DNA of 15,240 bases from Desulfobacteraceae bacterium (lineage in GTDB: Bacteria > Desulfobacterota > Desulfobacteria > Desulfobacterales > SURF-7). Each line of letters starts with the position of its first letter. The first letter of the stretch is position 1. Below are positions 1 through 6,666 of the stretch, in pieces. Under the pieces are notes generated by a model. That model was given only the letters and a program-made list of their open reading frames with translations. It was not told the DNA's origin and did not search any database. The translations under genes and the position numbers were made by a program. The DNA lies in assembly GCA_030618925.1 (NCBI GenBank), contig JAUXCK010000015.1:1-15240 (forward strand). The letters are read 5' to 3'.

Positions 1-9
1 AACTTTCAT
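1..9 (-). CDS. Start of an unidentified gene running off the left edge
   Basis: On the minus strand an ATG at 9-7 is followed by AAA GTT (Met-Lys-Val) and then the window ends. Immediately upstream is an excellent ribosome binding site, AGGAGG, 5-6 bases before the ATG, and further upstream a promoter-like pair at 91-119. Only three codons are visible, so the product cannot be named. Its spacing from the kinase gene that ends at 230, and its own promoter, suggest a separate transcript. The call rests on the ribosome binding site plus start codon only. Confidence 0.6.
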
Positions 10-90
10 GGGCTCCTCCTGCTGATGATTGAAATGCGGATCCTCGCAATAGGGTAACGTAATAGAATTTCTACCTGAATTTCAATAAAA

Positions 91-119
91 AATATATAAA
101 AATGATTTTTAAACGGCAA
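91..119 (-). promoter_or_regulatory. Sigma-70-type promoter for the gene leaving the left edge
   Basis: On the minus strand TTGCCG (119-114, 4 of 6 to the -35 consensus) is separated by exactly 17 bases from TATATT (96-91, 5 of 6 to the -10 consensus). The region around it is strongly AT-rich. It would start transcription near 84, giving a leader of about 75 bases before the ATG at 9. Read by eye. Confidence 0.45.
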
Positions 120-176
120 CGCCCTTAAAACCTAAAAATAACCTGGATACGGCAATATTTTTTCTCCACGTGTCAC

Positions 177-203
177 GGGGTGGTTTGGGGGGATGGGGTG
201 GGG
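177..203 (+). other. Potential G-quadruplex motif between genes
   Basis: The plus strand has four G-runs of at least four: 177-180, 187-192, 195-198 and 200-203, with linkers of 6, 2 and 1 bases. This meets the usual G4 pattern with G4-length tracts. It lies 27 bases beyond the stop codon of the kinase gene ending at 230, so the transcript of that gene would carry the C-rich complement and the DNA plus strand the G-rich side. Rest of 1-229: only the promoter and start codon described above are recognisable. Confidence 0.5.
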
Positions 204-229
204 CGCAATGTCAAAAAAAGTTGTCATGA

Positions 230-1738
230 TTAACGTTTCACCGGTAAAATAACGATAAAGGTCGTACCCTGGCCTGATTCGCTCTCCACATCGATAAAAC
301 CACCCATTGAATCAACGATGCCTTTAACAATTGGAAGCCCCAGTCCCGTACCGGTAATGTATCTTGTCTTGTCGGTTTTAACCCTGTAAAATCTATCAAA
401 AATCTTATCCATGTGTTTTGCTTCTATCCCGTATCCATTGTCCTGAATAACAATCCGCAAATTTGATCCGGATTGATTCACACTTGCCCTGATCTCTCCC
501 CCATCCTGAGTATAATTGATGGCATTGGTGATGAGGTTTCCAAAAACGCTCTCAAGGGCCATTGGGTCGGCCATGACTTCAGGCAACGCTTTATCCGGGG
601 TTTCCAGGACCAGGGTCTGTCCCTTGGCGCTTGCCCGGACTTCAAGGAAATCAACAATATTTTTCAGCAACTCGCCGACTTGAACCGGTCTTACCTCCTT
701 TGCCGCAATCCCGGCTTCAATGCGTGAAAGGTCCAGCAGATCACCGATGGTTGATATCAGCCCATTTGTTTTTTCCTTTGCCCGTGAGAGGATGTATTGA
801 TCATTTTCAGTCGCCACTTCTTCCGACTCCTCCGCCATATCGCTCAAAACCAGTGACAGCTGCTCATGGATCGTGGAAAGCGGGGATCTGAGTTCATGGG
901 AAACCTTGGCCACAAACTCGGATTTGAGCTGATCCAATGCCTTCATCGCGGAAATATCCATAATATTCAATACCGCCCCCAGACACTGCCTCCTCTCTCC
1001 CAGAACAGGCCGGCCTCTTGCCAAAAGGAATTTACCGTTTGGAAGATCGAGTTCATAGGAGGGGATATCATCAAAATCCACATGTTTTCCCCTGGAGATG
1101 TCCATCACAAGCGTGCAAAGCCCTTTATCGGTCACAAAGTCTTCTATCCGGTTTCCAGGGCCGATCGCATCGGAAAGGCCCAGGTGTTGTCGAAATGCAG
1201 GATTTATCAACACCACCTTGCCGTCGGTATCGGTCACGATAACACCGTTTGGCAGAGATTCAACAATGGTGTGAACGCGGCTCTGTTCCATATGAAGGTC
1301 TGCCAGCGTTCTTCTCCGTTCCGCTTCAAGTTTCTCGGCTTCCATTGAAAGCTGCAGTTTTTCACGGGCACGGTTGACAACGATTCGAAGCTGGTCCGGC
1401 TCATAGGGTTTGGGAATAAAATCATAAGCGCCCTTTTTCATGGCCTCTATGGCTGTTTCAACTGTGGCATATCCGGTAATCACAATCACGAGGATCCCCA
1501 GGCCCATTTCCATAATCCGTCCGAGAACCTCCATCCCGTCCATCCCGGGCATCTTCATGTCCAAAAGGACAATGGCAACGGGCTCTTTTTCAATGATGTC
1601 AAGGCCCTTATCGCCCCGGCTTGCCTTTAGAACCGTGCATCCCATTCTTATAAGGATCCTTTCGGCACCGTCCCGGAGGCTTTGTTCATCATCAATAATC
1701 AAAACCTGTGTGGCGTCGAATTCATTCTCCACTGTCAT
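230..1738 (-). CDS. Receiver-PAS-histidine kinase hybrid
   Basis: A soluble phosphorelay protein with its receiver at the N-terminus. Numbering from the upstream ATG at 1747: receiver about 15-125 with D19/D20, phosphoacceptor D63 and K113; coiled linker about 125-158; PAS about 158-270; HisKA with H284 in SHELRSPL; HATPase_c about 390-505 with N-box NLITNAIN and G-boxes DNGYGI and GTGLGLP. No membrane segment or signal peptide is seen. Two starts are possible: 1747 (505 residues) has no ribosome binding site, whereas 1738 (502 residues) has GAGG four bases upstream and is preferred. The gene overlaps the end of the upstream kinase gene, implying coupled translation. The receiver may take phosphate from the neighbouring kinase or act on its own HisKA domain. 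The family is certain; the signal is unknown. No convincing terminator follows the stop codon. Confidence 0.93.
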   Translation of the reverse strand: MTVENEFDATQVLIIDDEQSLRDGAERILIRMGCTVLKASRGDKGLDIIEKEPVAIVLLDMKMPGMDGMEVLGRIMEMGLGILVIVITGYATVETAIEAMKKGAYDFIPKPYEPDQLRIVVNRAREKLQLSMEAEKLEAERRRTLADLHMEQSRVHTIVESLPNGVIVTDTDGKVVLINPAFRQHLGLSDAIGPGNRIEDFVTDKGLCTLVMDISRGKHVDFDDIPSYELDLPNGKFLLARGRPVLGERRQCLGAVLNIMDISAMKALDQLKSEFVAKVSHELRSPLSTIHEQLSLVLSDMAEESEEVATENDQYILSRAKEKTNGLISTIGDLLDLSRIEAGIAAKEVRPVQVGELLKNIVDFLEVRASAKGQTLVLETPDKALPEVMADPMALESVFGNLITNAINYTQDGGEIRASVNQSGSNLRIVIQDNGYGIEAKHMDKIFDRFYRVKTDKTRYITGTGLGLPIVKGIVDSMGGFIDVESESGQGTTFIVILPVKR

Positions 1739-3209
1739 TTTCCTCATCGTAGTTTGTTTTTAATGGGAGCTCCATGATAATGCAGGTCCCTTCACCCGGC
1801 GTGCTTCTGACCGATATTCTGCCCCCATGATCTTCAATAATTCCATATACCATGCTGAGTCCCAGCCCGGTACCCTCCCCCTCTTCTTTGGTGGTAAAAA
1901 AGGGTTCAAAGATATGCTTAAGATTTTCTTTCGGAATCCCCGGACCGGTATCAGAAATTTCAATAATAATATTTTCGTTGTCTGCAGAAAGACGGGTCTG
2001 CACGATAAGTTCCCCTTTACCCTCCATGGCCTGGGCCGCATTCAGGATGATATTCATGAACACATGATTCATCTGCTGAATGTTAACCGGTATCTTAGGG
2101 AGGCCTTCAGCAAGATCTCTTTCTATTTCAATATTTTGAAAAAGCGTCTGATTTTCAAGCAGAAAAAGCGTCCTTGAAACCGCTTCATTTAAATCATGTG
2201 GCCTGACGATATAGCTGGTCTGTCTGGAAAACTCCAGCAGTTCCTTCACAGTATCCCGGCATCTCTGGGCATCCTGTAAAATACGATTGATATCGTCCTT
2301 AACCCCATCCTCCAGATCGTATTCCTCAAGGATAAGCTTTGCGAACAAAGTGATCCCCCCCAGTGGGTTGTTCAACTGGTGAGCAACACCGGCAGAAAGC
2401 TTCCCAAGGGAAGACATTTTTTCTGCCTGCAAGAGCTGGATCTGTGTTTCTTCGAGCTCAGATTTCATCCGGAGCTCCTCCCGCAGGTCATGGAAAAAAC
2501 CAATAGATGCGACTTCTTTATCTCCTTCATATACAATGGCCGCGTTCAGGCTGATGGGTACTCTGGATTGATCTTTTTGAATTGCATCCACCTGAAATGA
2601 TTTCAATTTTCCCTTTCCCCCATAGTCCTCGCTGCGAAGTTTCTGCATGATATCCCTTGCACCGTCTTCTGGATAAACATCCCGGATATCCAGATGCGCC
2701 AATGCCTCTTCAACGCTGTAGCCGGTGAACTCGGCAGCTGCATCGTTAAAAATGAGAACCTTGCCAGTCTTGTCCGCTGCAATCACTGCATCCACCGAAC
2801 TGAGCAGCAAATTGCGCAAAAATGCATTGGTTCGACCCAGTTTTTCCTCCATTTCTTCACTGGACGGACGTTCGAATTCAAGGATGACGAGTGCTTCAAT
2901 TTCTTTTCCAGACCGGATGGGATATGAATAACGGCATGAAATCCATTCCGGGTGATATGCTCTGCCAAGTATATCCCGCAAAACAGGTTTCCCTGTCCTG
3001 AGAACATTTTCTGCAGGGCAATTTTCACAAGGGGTCGGGTTCTCGTATAATAGCTGATGGCATTTTTCCCCGATCAGATCTCTGTTATTAACACTTTTGG
3101 TATATTGATTCGCAGCAAGAATCGTAAAATCAGTAGATATGACAAGAAGCTTGCTGTCAGAGGCATTAATGGCTTTGAGCAGATATGATTTTTCTGAATC
3201 AGCTTGCAT
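1722..3209 (-). CDS. PAS-domain sensor histidine kinase with cysteine-rich PAS
   Basis: A 495-residue soluble histidine kinase. The first PAS domain (about 10-115) carries C50, C61 and C64 in the pattern GEKCHQLL...PCENCP, plus C92. The second PAS is about 128-245, followed by a short coiled coil. The HisKA domain has phosphoacceptor H277 in GVAHQLNNPLGG, and HATPase_c (about 370-485) has N390, DTGPGI and GTGLGLS. The residue after the histidine is Gln instead of the usual Glu/Asp. There are no transmembrane helices, so the signal is probably cytoplasmic. The ATG follows the aroE stop directly (TGAATG), with AGGAGG about 9 bases upstream inside aroE. The 3' end overlaps the hybrid kinase gene. 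No helix-turn-helix output protein lies in this operon, so the partner is likely the CheY-like regulator at 4089-4475 or the hybrid's receiver (inference). Confidence 0.93.
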   Translation of the reverse strand: MQADSEKSYLLKAINASDSKLLVISTDFTILAANQYTKSVNNRDLIGEKCHQLLYENPTPCENCPAENVLRTGKPVLRDILGRAYHPEWISCRYSYPIRSGKEIEALVILEFERPSSEEMEEKLGRTNAFLRNLLLSSVDAVIAADKTGKVLIFNDAAAEFTGYSVEEALAHLDIRDVYPEDGARDIMQKLRSEDYGGKGKLKSFQVDAIQKDQSRVPISLNAAIVYEGDKEVASIGFFHDLREELRMKSELEETQIQLLQAEKMSSLGKLSAGVAHQLNNPLGGITLFAKLILEEYDLEDGVKDDINRILQDAQRCRDTVKELLEFSRQTSYIVRPHDLNEAVSRTLFLLENQTLFQNIEIERDLAEGLPKIPVNIQQMNHVFMNIILNAAQAMEGKGELIVQTRLSADNENIIIEISDTGPGIPKENLKHIFEPFFTTKEEGEGTGLGLSMVYGIIEDHGGRISVRSTPGEGTCIIMELPLKTNYDEENDSGE

Positions 3210-4028
3210 TCACACTTCCTCCTCAAGGGCCTTTTTGAACTCTTCGGGCTCGACATCAATTCTGGTCCATAATGAAAAGCAGCGCCTTGCCTGATGGGCC
3301 AGTGTGGAAAGCCCATCCATGAACCGAATCCCCCTGGCATCTGCCATATCCTGCCAGAAATTTGTTCGACGGCCATAATTGACATCCAGTACCAGTTCGC
3401 ACTCCCGCACATCAAGACCATCGATGAGTGCGGCCAGTTCAGGCGCTTCATCATGGCTGGAAACCGATGTGGCATTGATAATGATATCTGCTGAAACCGA
3501 GCGGTCCTTCAAGGAATCAATGTGTATGGGTTCTCCCCCAATCCGATTGACAAGGTTTTGAATATTGCCTTCATTTCTGCCGGCAATTAGAATCGACTCC
3601 GCCCTGAGCCAGTTAAAAATAAAAGCCACTGCCTTGGCAATGCCGCCTGTGCCGAAAACAAGCGCTTTTTTCCCAGCCACATCGAATCCGACCTCTTCCA
3701 GGGCATCCATAAACCCGATGGCATTGGTATTATAGCCTTTCAATTCATTTCCATTTCGAACAATCGTATTTATTGCACCGATGATGTTTGCGCCTTCGGA
3801 AAGAATATCGAGGTGGGGTATGACTGCTTCTTTATAAGGGACTGTTATGTTTGCGCCATCAATATTTAAAACCCTGAGGCTCTGCATGGCCGGGCCGATC
3901 TGTCCGGGATCCACCTTAAAAGGAACATACATTCCCCGGATGCCGACCCGTTTTAAAATCCTGGAAAAAATAATGGGTGATTTTGATCGAAAAGCCCGTT
4001 CATCCCCTAAAATGCAGAAAATTTTCAT
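3210..4028 (-). CDS. aroE: Shikimate dehydrogenase family protein, catalytic Asp replaced
   Basis: A 272-residue protein with AroE architecture. The N-terminal substrate domain has SKSP (15-18) and NITVPYK with K66, and the Rossmann domain has GTGGIAKA (126-133) and a C-terminal DGLSTLAHQA (238-247). AroE reduces 3-dehydroshikimate with NADPH in aromatic amino acid synthesis. Two features are odd. Residue 102 in GYNTNAIG is Asn where the family has the catalytic Asp (GYNTDG). The usual HSxSP...HN shikimate motif reads RSKSP...FS, and the late motif around 215-226 (DVNYGRRTNFW) is unlike the usual D-x-x-YNP. It may be a weak AroE or a relative with another substrate. It sits between a response regulator and a kinase, with no other aro gene. 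The ATG at 4028 has no clear ribosome binding site, and no better in-frame start is visible. Confidence 0.82.
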   Translation of the reverse strand: MKIFCILGDERAFRSKSPIIFSRILKRVGIRGMYVPFKVDPGQIGPAMQSLRVLNIDGANITVPYKEAVIPHLDILSEGANIIGAINTIVRNGNELKGYNTNAIGFMDALEEVGFDVAGKKALVFGTGGIAKAVAFIFNWLRAESILIAGRNEGNIQNLVNRIGGEPIHIDSLKDRSVSADIIINATSVSSHDEAPELAALIDGLDVRECELVLDVNYGRRTNFWQDMADARGIRFMDGLSTLAHQARRCFSLWTRIDVEPEEFKKALEEEV

Positions 4029-4088
4029 GCCCGGCCATGCCTGTATGGCTTTTGGATTGCAGGTTGTGGACCTGGGAAGGTTTATATA

Positions 4089-4475
4089 CTATTCAACCAG
4101 CCGTTTAACGCTTTCTGAAATTTCCTCTGCAGAAGCCGGTTTGGGCAAATAATCATCCGCCTCCATACTCATCCCATCGGCATGGGAATAACGAGTAGAA
4201 CCGACGTGGTCTGCGACAGCTGTCAGCATAACAATTGGAATATCCTGATATTTTTCATCTTTTTTTAATTCTGCACATACCTCATACCCATCCTTTTCAG
4301 GCATCATCACATCAAGGACAATGGCATCCGGAGGATTGGCCTTCACCTTTTCAAGGGCCTCGTTGCCATCGTAAGCGACCTCCACTTCAAAGCCTTCTTT
4401 TTTTAGATTCGCTTGAACAATTGATGCAAAATCAGGTTCATCATCCACCACGAGAACTCTTTTTTTCTCACTCAT
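4089..4475 (-). CDS. CheY-like single-domain response regulator
   Basis: A 128-residue protein that is only a receiver domain. It has the acidic pair D11/D12, phosphoacceptor D55 in VLDVMMPE, T85 and K112 in YLPKPAS. There is no output domain, so it should act by protein contact or as a phosphorelay carrier. The segment between T85 and K112 is longer than usual (about 12 extra residues, DHVGSTRYSHADG and following), an insertion in the alpha4-beta5 region that often forms the signalling face. The start is firm: AAAGGAGG stands five bases before the ATG. It is the first gene of the operon with aroE and two kinases, and its expression may be controlled by the hairpin just upstream of its ribosome binding site. 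Confidence 0.93.
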   Translation of the reverse strand: MSEKKRVLVVDDEPDFASIVQANLKKEGFEVEVAYDGNEALEKVKANPPDAIVLDVMMPEKDGYEVCAELKKDEKYQDIPIVMLTAVADHVGSTRYSHADGMSMEADDYLPKPASAEEISESVKRLVE

Positions 4476-4490
4476 AAGTGCCTCCTTTAT

Positions 4491-4538
4491 AAAAAACCCC
4501 CAAAGCGTTCGACTTTGAGTCGCCCTGAAAAATTTGGA
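4491..4538 (-). terminator. Terminator-like hairpin in the response regulator leader, possible attenuator
   Basis: On the minus strand CTCAAAG (4519-4513) pairs with CTTTGGG (4505-4499), seven pairs including one G-U, around a 7-base loop. GG and six T follow (4496-4491), and the ribosome binding site comes right after. Two alternative pairings compete with it: CGACT (4522-4518) with AGTCG (4514-4510), and TCCAAA (4538-4533) with TTTGGG (4504-4499). It could simply end the metF transcript, or it could be a regulated attenuator because a promoter lies upstream of it. Confidence 0.6.
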
Positions 4539-4556
4539 CCTTCGACAAGTCTATTT

Positions 4557-4585
4557 TTTATATCCATAGACCTTAGAGATGTCAA
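4557..4585 (-). promoter_or_regulatory. Strong sigma-70-type promoter for the response regulator operon
   Basis: On the minus strand a perfect TTGACA (4585-4580) is followed after exactly 17 bases by TATAAA (4562-4557, 5 of 6). It lies 15 bases beyond the metF stop and would start transcription near 4550, giving a leader of about 75 bases before the ATG at 4475. That leader contains the terminator-like hairpin at 4491-4519. Confidence 0.7.
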
Positions 4586-4599
4586 GCACTCCCTTGCGT

Positions 4600-5529
4600 T
4601 TAAGCCTCGGGCCTTGGAAACAGTCCTGCTCTTTCCACTATCTCAGGCACTTTTTCCTCCCATTCAATGGCCATTATATGAAATCCGCGGACCCCTTCCA
4701 CCTCCTTGAGACGCTGGATTGATTCAACACAGATATCGATGCCCTCTTGCGCCTGTTTCTCCTTGGGCGTAACTGCCATGCGTTTGACCACCTCATCAGG
4801 AACATCCATTCCCGGCACCCTGTTTTTCATATACCGTGCCATCCCGACCGACTTGAAGGGTGTGACCCCTGCCAGGATACTCACACGCTCATGAAGCCCC
4901 CTGTCCCTGGCCAGTTTCATCCATTCCTCAAACCGATCCAGATTATAAATGCACTGGGTCTGGATAAATTCAACCCCGGCAGCCACCTTTTTGGCCAAAC
5001 GGGGCACCCGGATCTCAAACGGATCGGCAAAAGGATTGGCTGCTGCCCCAACAAACATCCGGGGCACTCGTTTAATGTCATCACCGCCAAGAAATTTGCC
5101 TTCATCCCGCATCTGTCTCACGGTCTGGATCAGTTGCATGGAGTCCAGATCGTGAACATTTTGTCCTGTGGCGCAATCGCCAAAACTCTGATGGTCTCCG
5201 GAAAGGCAGAGAATATTATGGATATCAAAGGAAGCTGCGCCCAGAATATCACTCTGTAAAGCGATCCTGTTTCGATCACGGGTCACCATCTGAAGGACCG
5301 GCTCCACCCCCATCAGCTTGAGATGAATGCAGGCCGCAAGGCTGCTTAAACGGGTGACTGAGGTTTGATTGTCGGTAATGTTTATTGCATCCACATGACC
5401 TTTAATGATCCCGGCCTTTTCGGTAATCGCCTTTGGATCACTGCCCCGGGGTGGACCACATTCAGATGTTACGGCAAGGTGGCCGCCGGCAAGAATTCTT
5501 TCAAGTTTACTCGGTGTGTTTACATTCAT
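4600..5529 (-). CDS. metF: Methylenetetrahydrofolate reductase, MetF subunit
   Basis: A 309-residue flavoprotein of the MTHFR fold. It interconverts 5,10-methylene- and 5-methyl-tetrahydrofolate in the methyl branch of the Wood-Ljungdahl pathway. Seen: the N-terminal TSECGPPRG motif (E23 in the place of the family's catalytic Glu), DAINITDN (47-54), LSGDH (109-113, flavin/folate contact region) and GVEFIQTQ (185-192). The length fits a catalytic MetF without the eukaryotic regulatory domain. The ATG overlaps the metV stop by four bases (ATGA), so the two subunits are translationally coupled, as in metFV pairs of acetogens. It is the last gene of the hdrA-mvhD-metV-metF operon. With the electron-bifurcation-type subunits upstream it is probably not a simple NADH enzyme (inference). 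The family is certain. Confidence 0.96.
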   Translation of the reverse strand: MNVNTPSKLERILAGGHLAVTSECGPPRGSDPKAITEKAGIIKGHVDAINITDNQTSVTRLSSLAACIHLKLMGVEPVLQMVTRDRNRIALQSDILGAASFDIHNILCLSGDHQSFGDCATGQNVHDLDSMQLIQTVRQMRDEGKFLGGDDIKRVPRMFVGAAANPFADPFEIRVPRLAKKVAAGVEFIQTQCIYNLDRFEEWMKLARDRGLHERVSILAGVTPFKSVGMARYMKNRVPGMDVPDEVVKRMAVTPKEKQAQEGIDICVESIQRLKEVEGVRGFHIMAIEWEEKVPEIVERAGLFPRPEA

Positions 5530-6194
5530 TCCTGCACATCCTCCCTGACCACTTTTCTGGGTCCCCCGGCTCTGTCAGAGGACCAGTCCTTAATTGAAAA
5601 AAGTGTCTCATAATCATCAAGCCGATCCAGGGCCTTAAGACGATCGATAATCAGCTGCCACGCACACTCAAGATCCTTATCGATCTCACACTTGCCTTTT
5701 GTCGACCCCCCGCAGGGACCATTCAGGATGCGCTTGGCGCATCGTGAGATTGGGCAGATGCCAGCCGTAAGTGCCAGAACGCATTGCCCGCAGGCCTGAC
5801 ATCGCTCCGACCATACACCCCGCTGTTCCGTCACACCAAGAAAACAGGTGTTCACCCCGGGGTAAATGGGTGTTGACTGATATTTTTCAGCCATAAACTG
5901 GACCCCCACACCACACGCCAGAGAGACAACGGCCTCGTATTGATCCATCCGGTCACGGATCTCTTCGAGGTACTCATGGTCACACTGTCTCTCCAGGGTG
6001 ATCTCATCAATATGAACCTCTTTTCCCTTGTTGAGGAAGTACATTCTCAACGCCGAAGCCAGAATTTCGACTTCCTTTTTCCCGCCGGCCTCACAAACTG
6101 TGACACACTCGTTGCAGCCCAGCAGTAGAATGTTGGTATACTCCTTTATCGTCTCAATAATCTCTTCAATCGGTTTTTTGTCAGCAACAATCAT
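5526..6194 (-). CDS. metV: MetV, iron-sulfur/zinc partner of methylenetetrahydrofolate reductase
   Basis: A 222-residue protein of the MTHFR C-terminal (MetV) family, which feeds electrons to the MetF flavin. The N-terminal part has LLLGCNECVTVC (C27, C30, C34), the usual GCxxCxTxC-like cluster site, then C94. The cysteine-rich C-terminal half has CQACGQC (132-138), CPISRC (147-152), NGPCGG (C161) and KGKCE (C169). The start at 6194 is preferred because GGGGG lies about 8 bases upstream; an ATG five codons earlier (6209) has no ribosome binding site. The open frame continues upstream through mvhD, but that part is an out-of-frame shadow. Forty bases separate it from mvhD, and its stop overlaps the metF start. 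MetV in type III MTHFR complexes contacts MvhD/HdrA, matching this gene order. Confidence 0.93.
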   Translation of the reverse strand: MIVADKKPIEEIIETIKEYTNILLLGCNECVTVCEAGGKKEVEILASALRMYFLNKGKEVHIDEITLERQCDHEYLEEIRDRMDQYEAVVSLACGVGVQFMAEKYQSTPIYPGVNTCFLGVTEQRGVWSERCQACGQCVLALTAGICPISRCAKRILNGPCGGSTKGKCEIDKDLECAWQLIIDRLKALDRLDDYETLFSIKDWSSDRAGGPRKVVREDVQE

Positions 6195-6234
6195 AAATGG
6201 TGCCCCCATTAAAATTTGGTTGCAGGTTTGGAGT

Positions 6235-6666
6235 TCAAGCCGCCTTCTTCTTTTTTGCCAGTTTAATGGGATTCGGTCCAAGATCCCGAATCCGTTTATC
6301 CATTTCTTCAGCATATTTTGCAAAAAGCGGGCCTTCACTTGAAGAAAGATTATACATCTGAACCCGCTCTCCGCCAATGTCAATTGTGTCAAGAATCTTC
6401 TGTGCCTGCTCGACCCGTTTTCGGGCCCTGAAATTTCCCTGGTTAAAATGACAATCGCCTTCCATACAGCCGACAAGATAAACCCCGTCCGCCCCTTTTT
6501 CAAAAGCCCTGAGGATATGAATGATATCCACCTTTCCAGTACAAGGCACCCTCACAATTTTAATATTGACCGGGTAACTCAACCGCATCGAACCTGCCAG
6601 GTCCGCAGCAGTATACCCTCAGAAATTGCAGCAAAAAGATATAATGATCGGCTGAAAGTCATTCAT
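6235..6666 (-). CDS. mvhD: MvhD-like electron transfer protein with selenocysteine at residue 16
   Basis: A full-length MvhD-family [2Fe-2S] electron carrier of 143 residues, readable only if UGA at 6621-6619 is selenocysteine. Upstream of the conventional start the same frame encodes IIISFCCNF-U-GYTAADLAGS, which matches the family's N-terminal CNWCSYAGADLAG-type motif with Sec in place of the second Cys. Other expected residues are C42 (RVPCTGKVD), C67 and C72 (GCMEGDC). The start at 6666 has GGAAGGGG seven bases upstream and shares one base with the hdrA stop (TAATG), so translation is coupled. A SECIS-like hairpin follows the UGA. MvhD links HdrA to a hydrogenase, formate dehydrogenase or MTHFR; here the neighbours metV and metF point to MTHFR. 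A lysine-rich tail ends the protein. Conventional annotation would start at 6588 and lose 26 residues. Confidence 0.93.
6582..6612 (-). promoter_or_regulatory. Bacterial SECIS hairpin of mvhD
   Basis: Directly after the UGA (6621-6619) the minus strand folds as an outer 5-pair stem (ACTGC at 6612-6608 with GCGGT at 6586-6582), a 2x2 internal loop and an inner 7-pair stem (CGGACCT at 6605-6599 with AGGTTCG at 6595-6589). The apical loop is GGC (6598-6596). The loop starts 21 bases after the UGA and begins with G, both within the published bacterial SECIS rules. The hairpin lies inside the coding region, as bacterial SECIS elements do. Confidence 0.8.
6619..6621 (-). other. UGA selenocysteine codon of mvhD (Sec16)
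   Basis: TGA in frame between TTC and GGG codons, at the second cysteine of the family's CxxC motif. Family residues on both sides of the codon remain in the same frame, so it is not a frameshift. Confidence 0.9.

Noticed and set aside
204..235. Terminator after the hybrid kinase gene
   Set aside because: A run of seven T follows the stop on the minus strand, but the only pairing before it is three bases (GTT/AAC), too weak to call.
6195..6503. N-terminal extension of metV
   Set aside because: The extended frame overlaps mvhD in another frame, its residues do not resemble MetV, and the family start matches the ATG at 6194.
6235..6588. mvhD starting at the internal ATG at 6588
   Set aside because: That start removes the conserved N-terminal cluster motif, has no ribosome binding site, and ignores the coupled ATG at 6666 with a good one.
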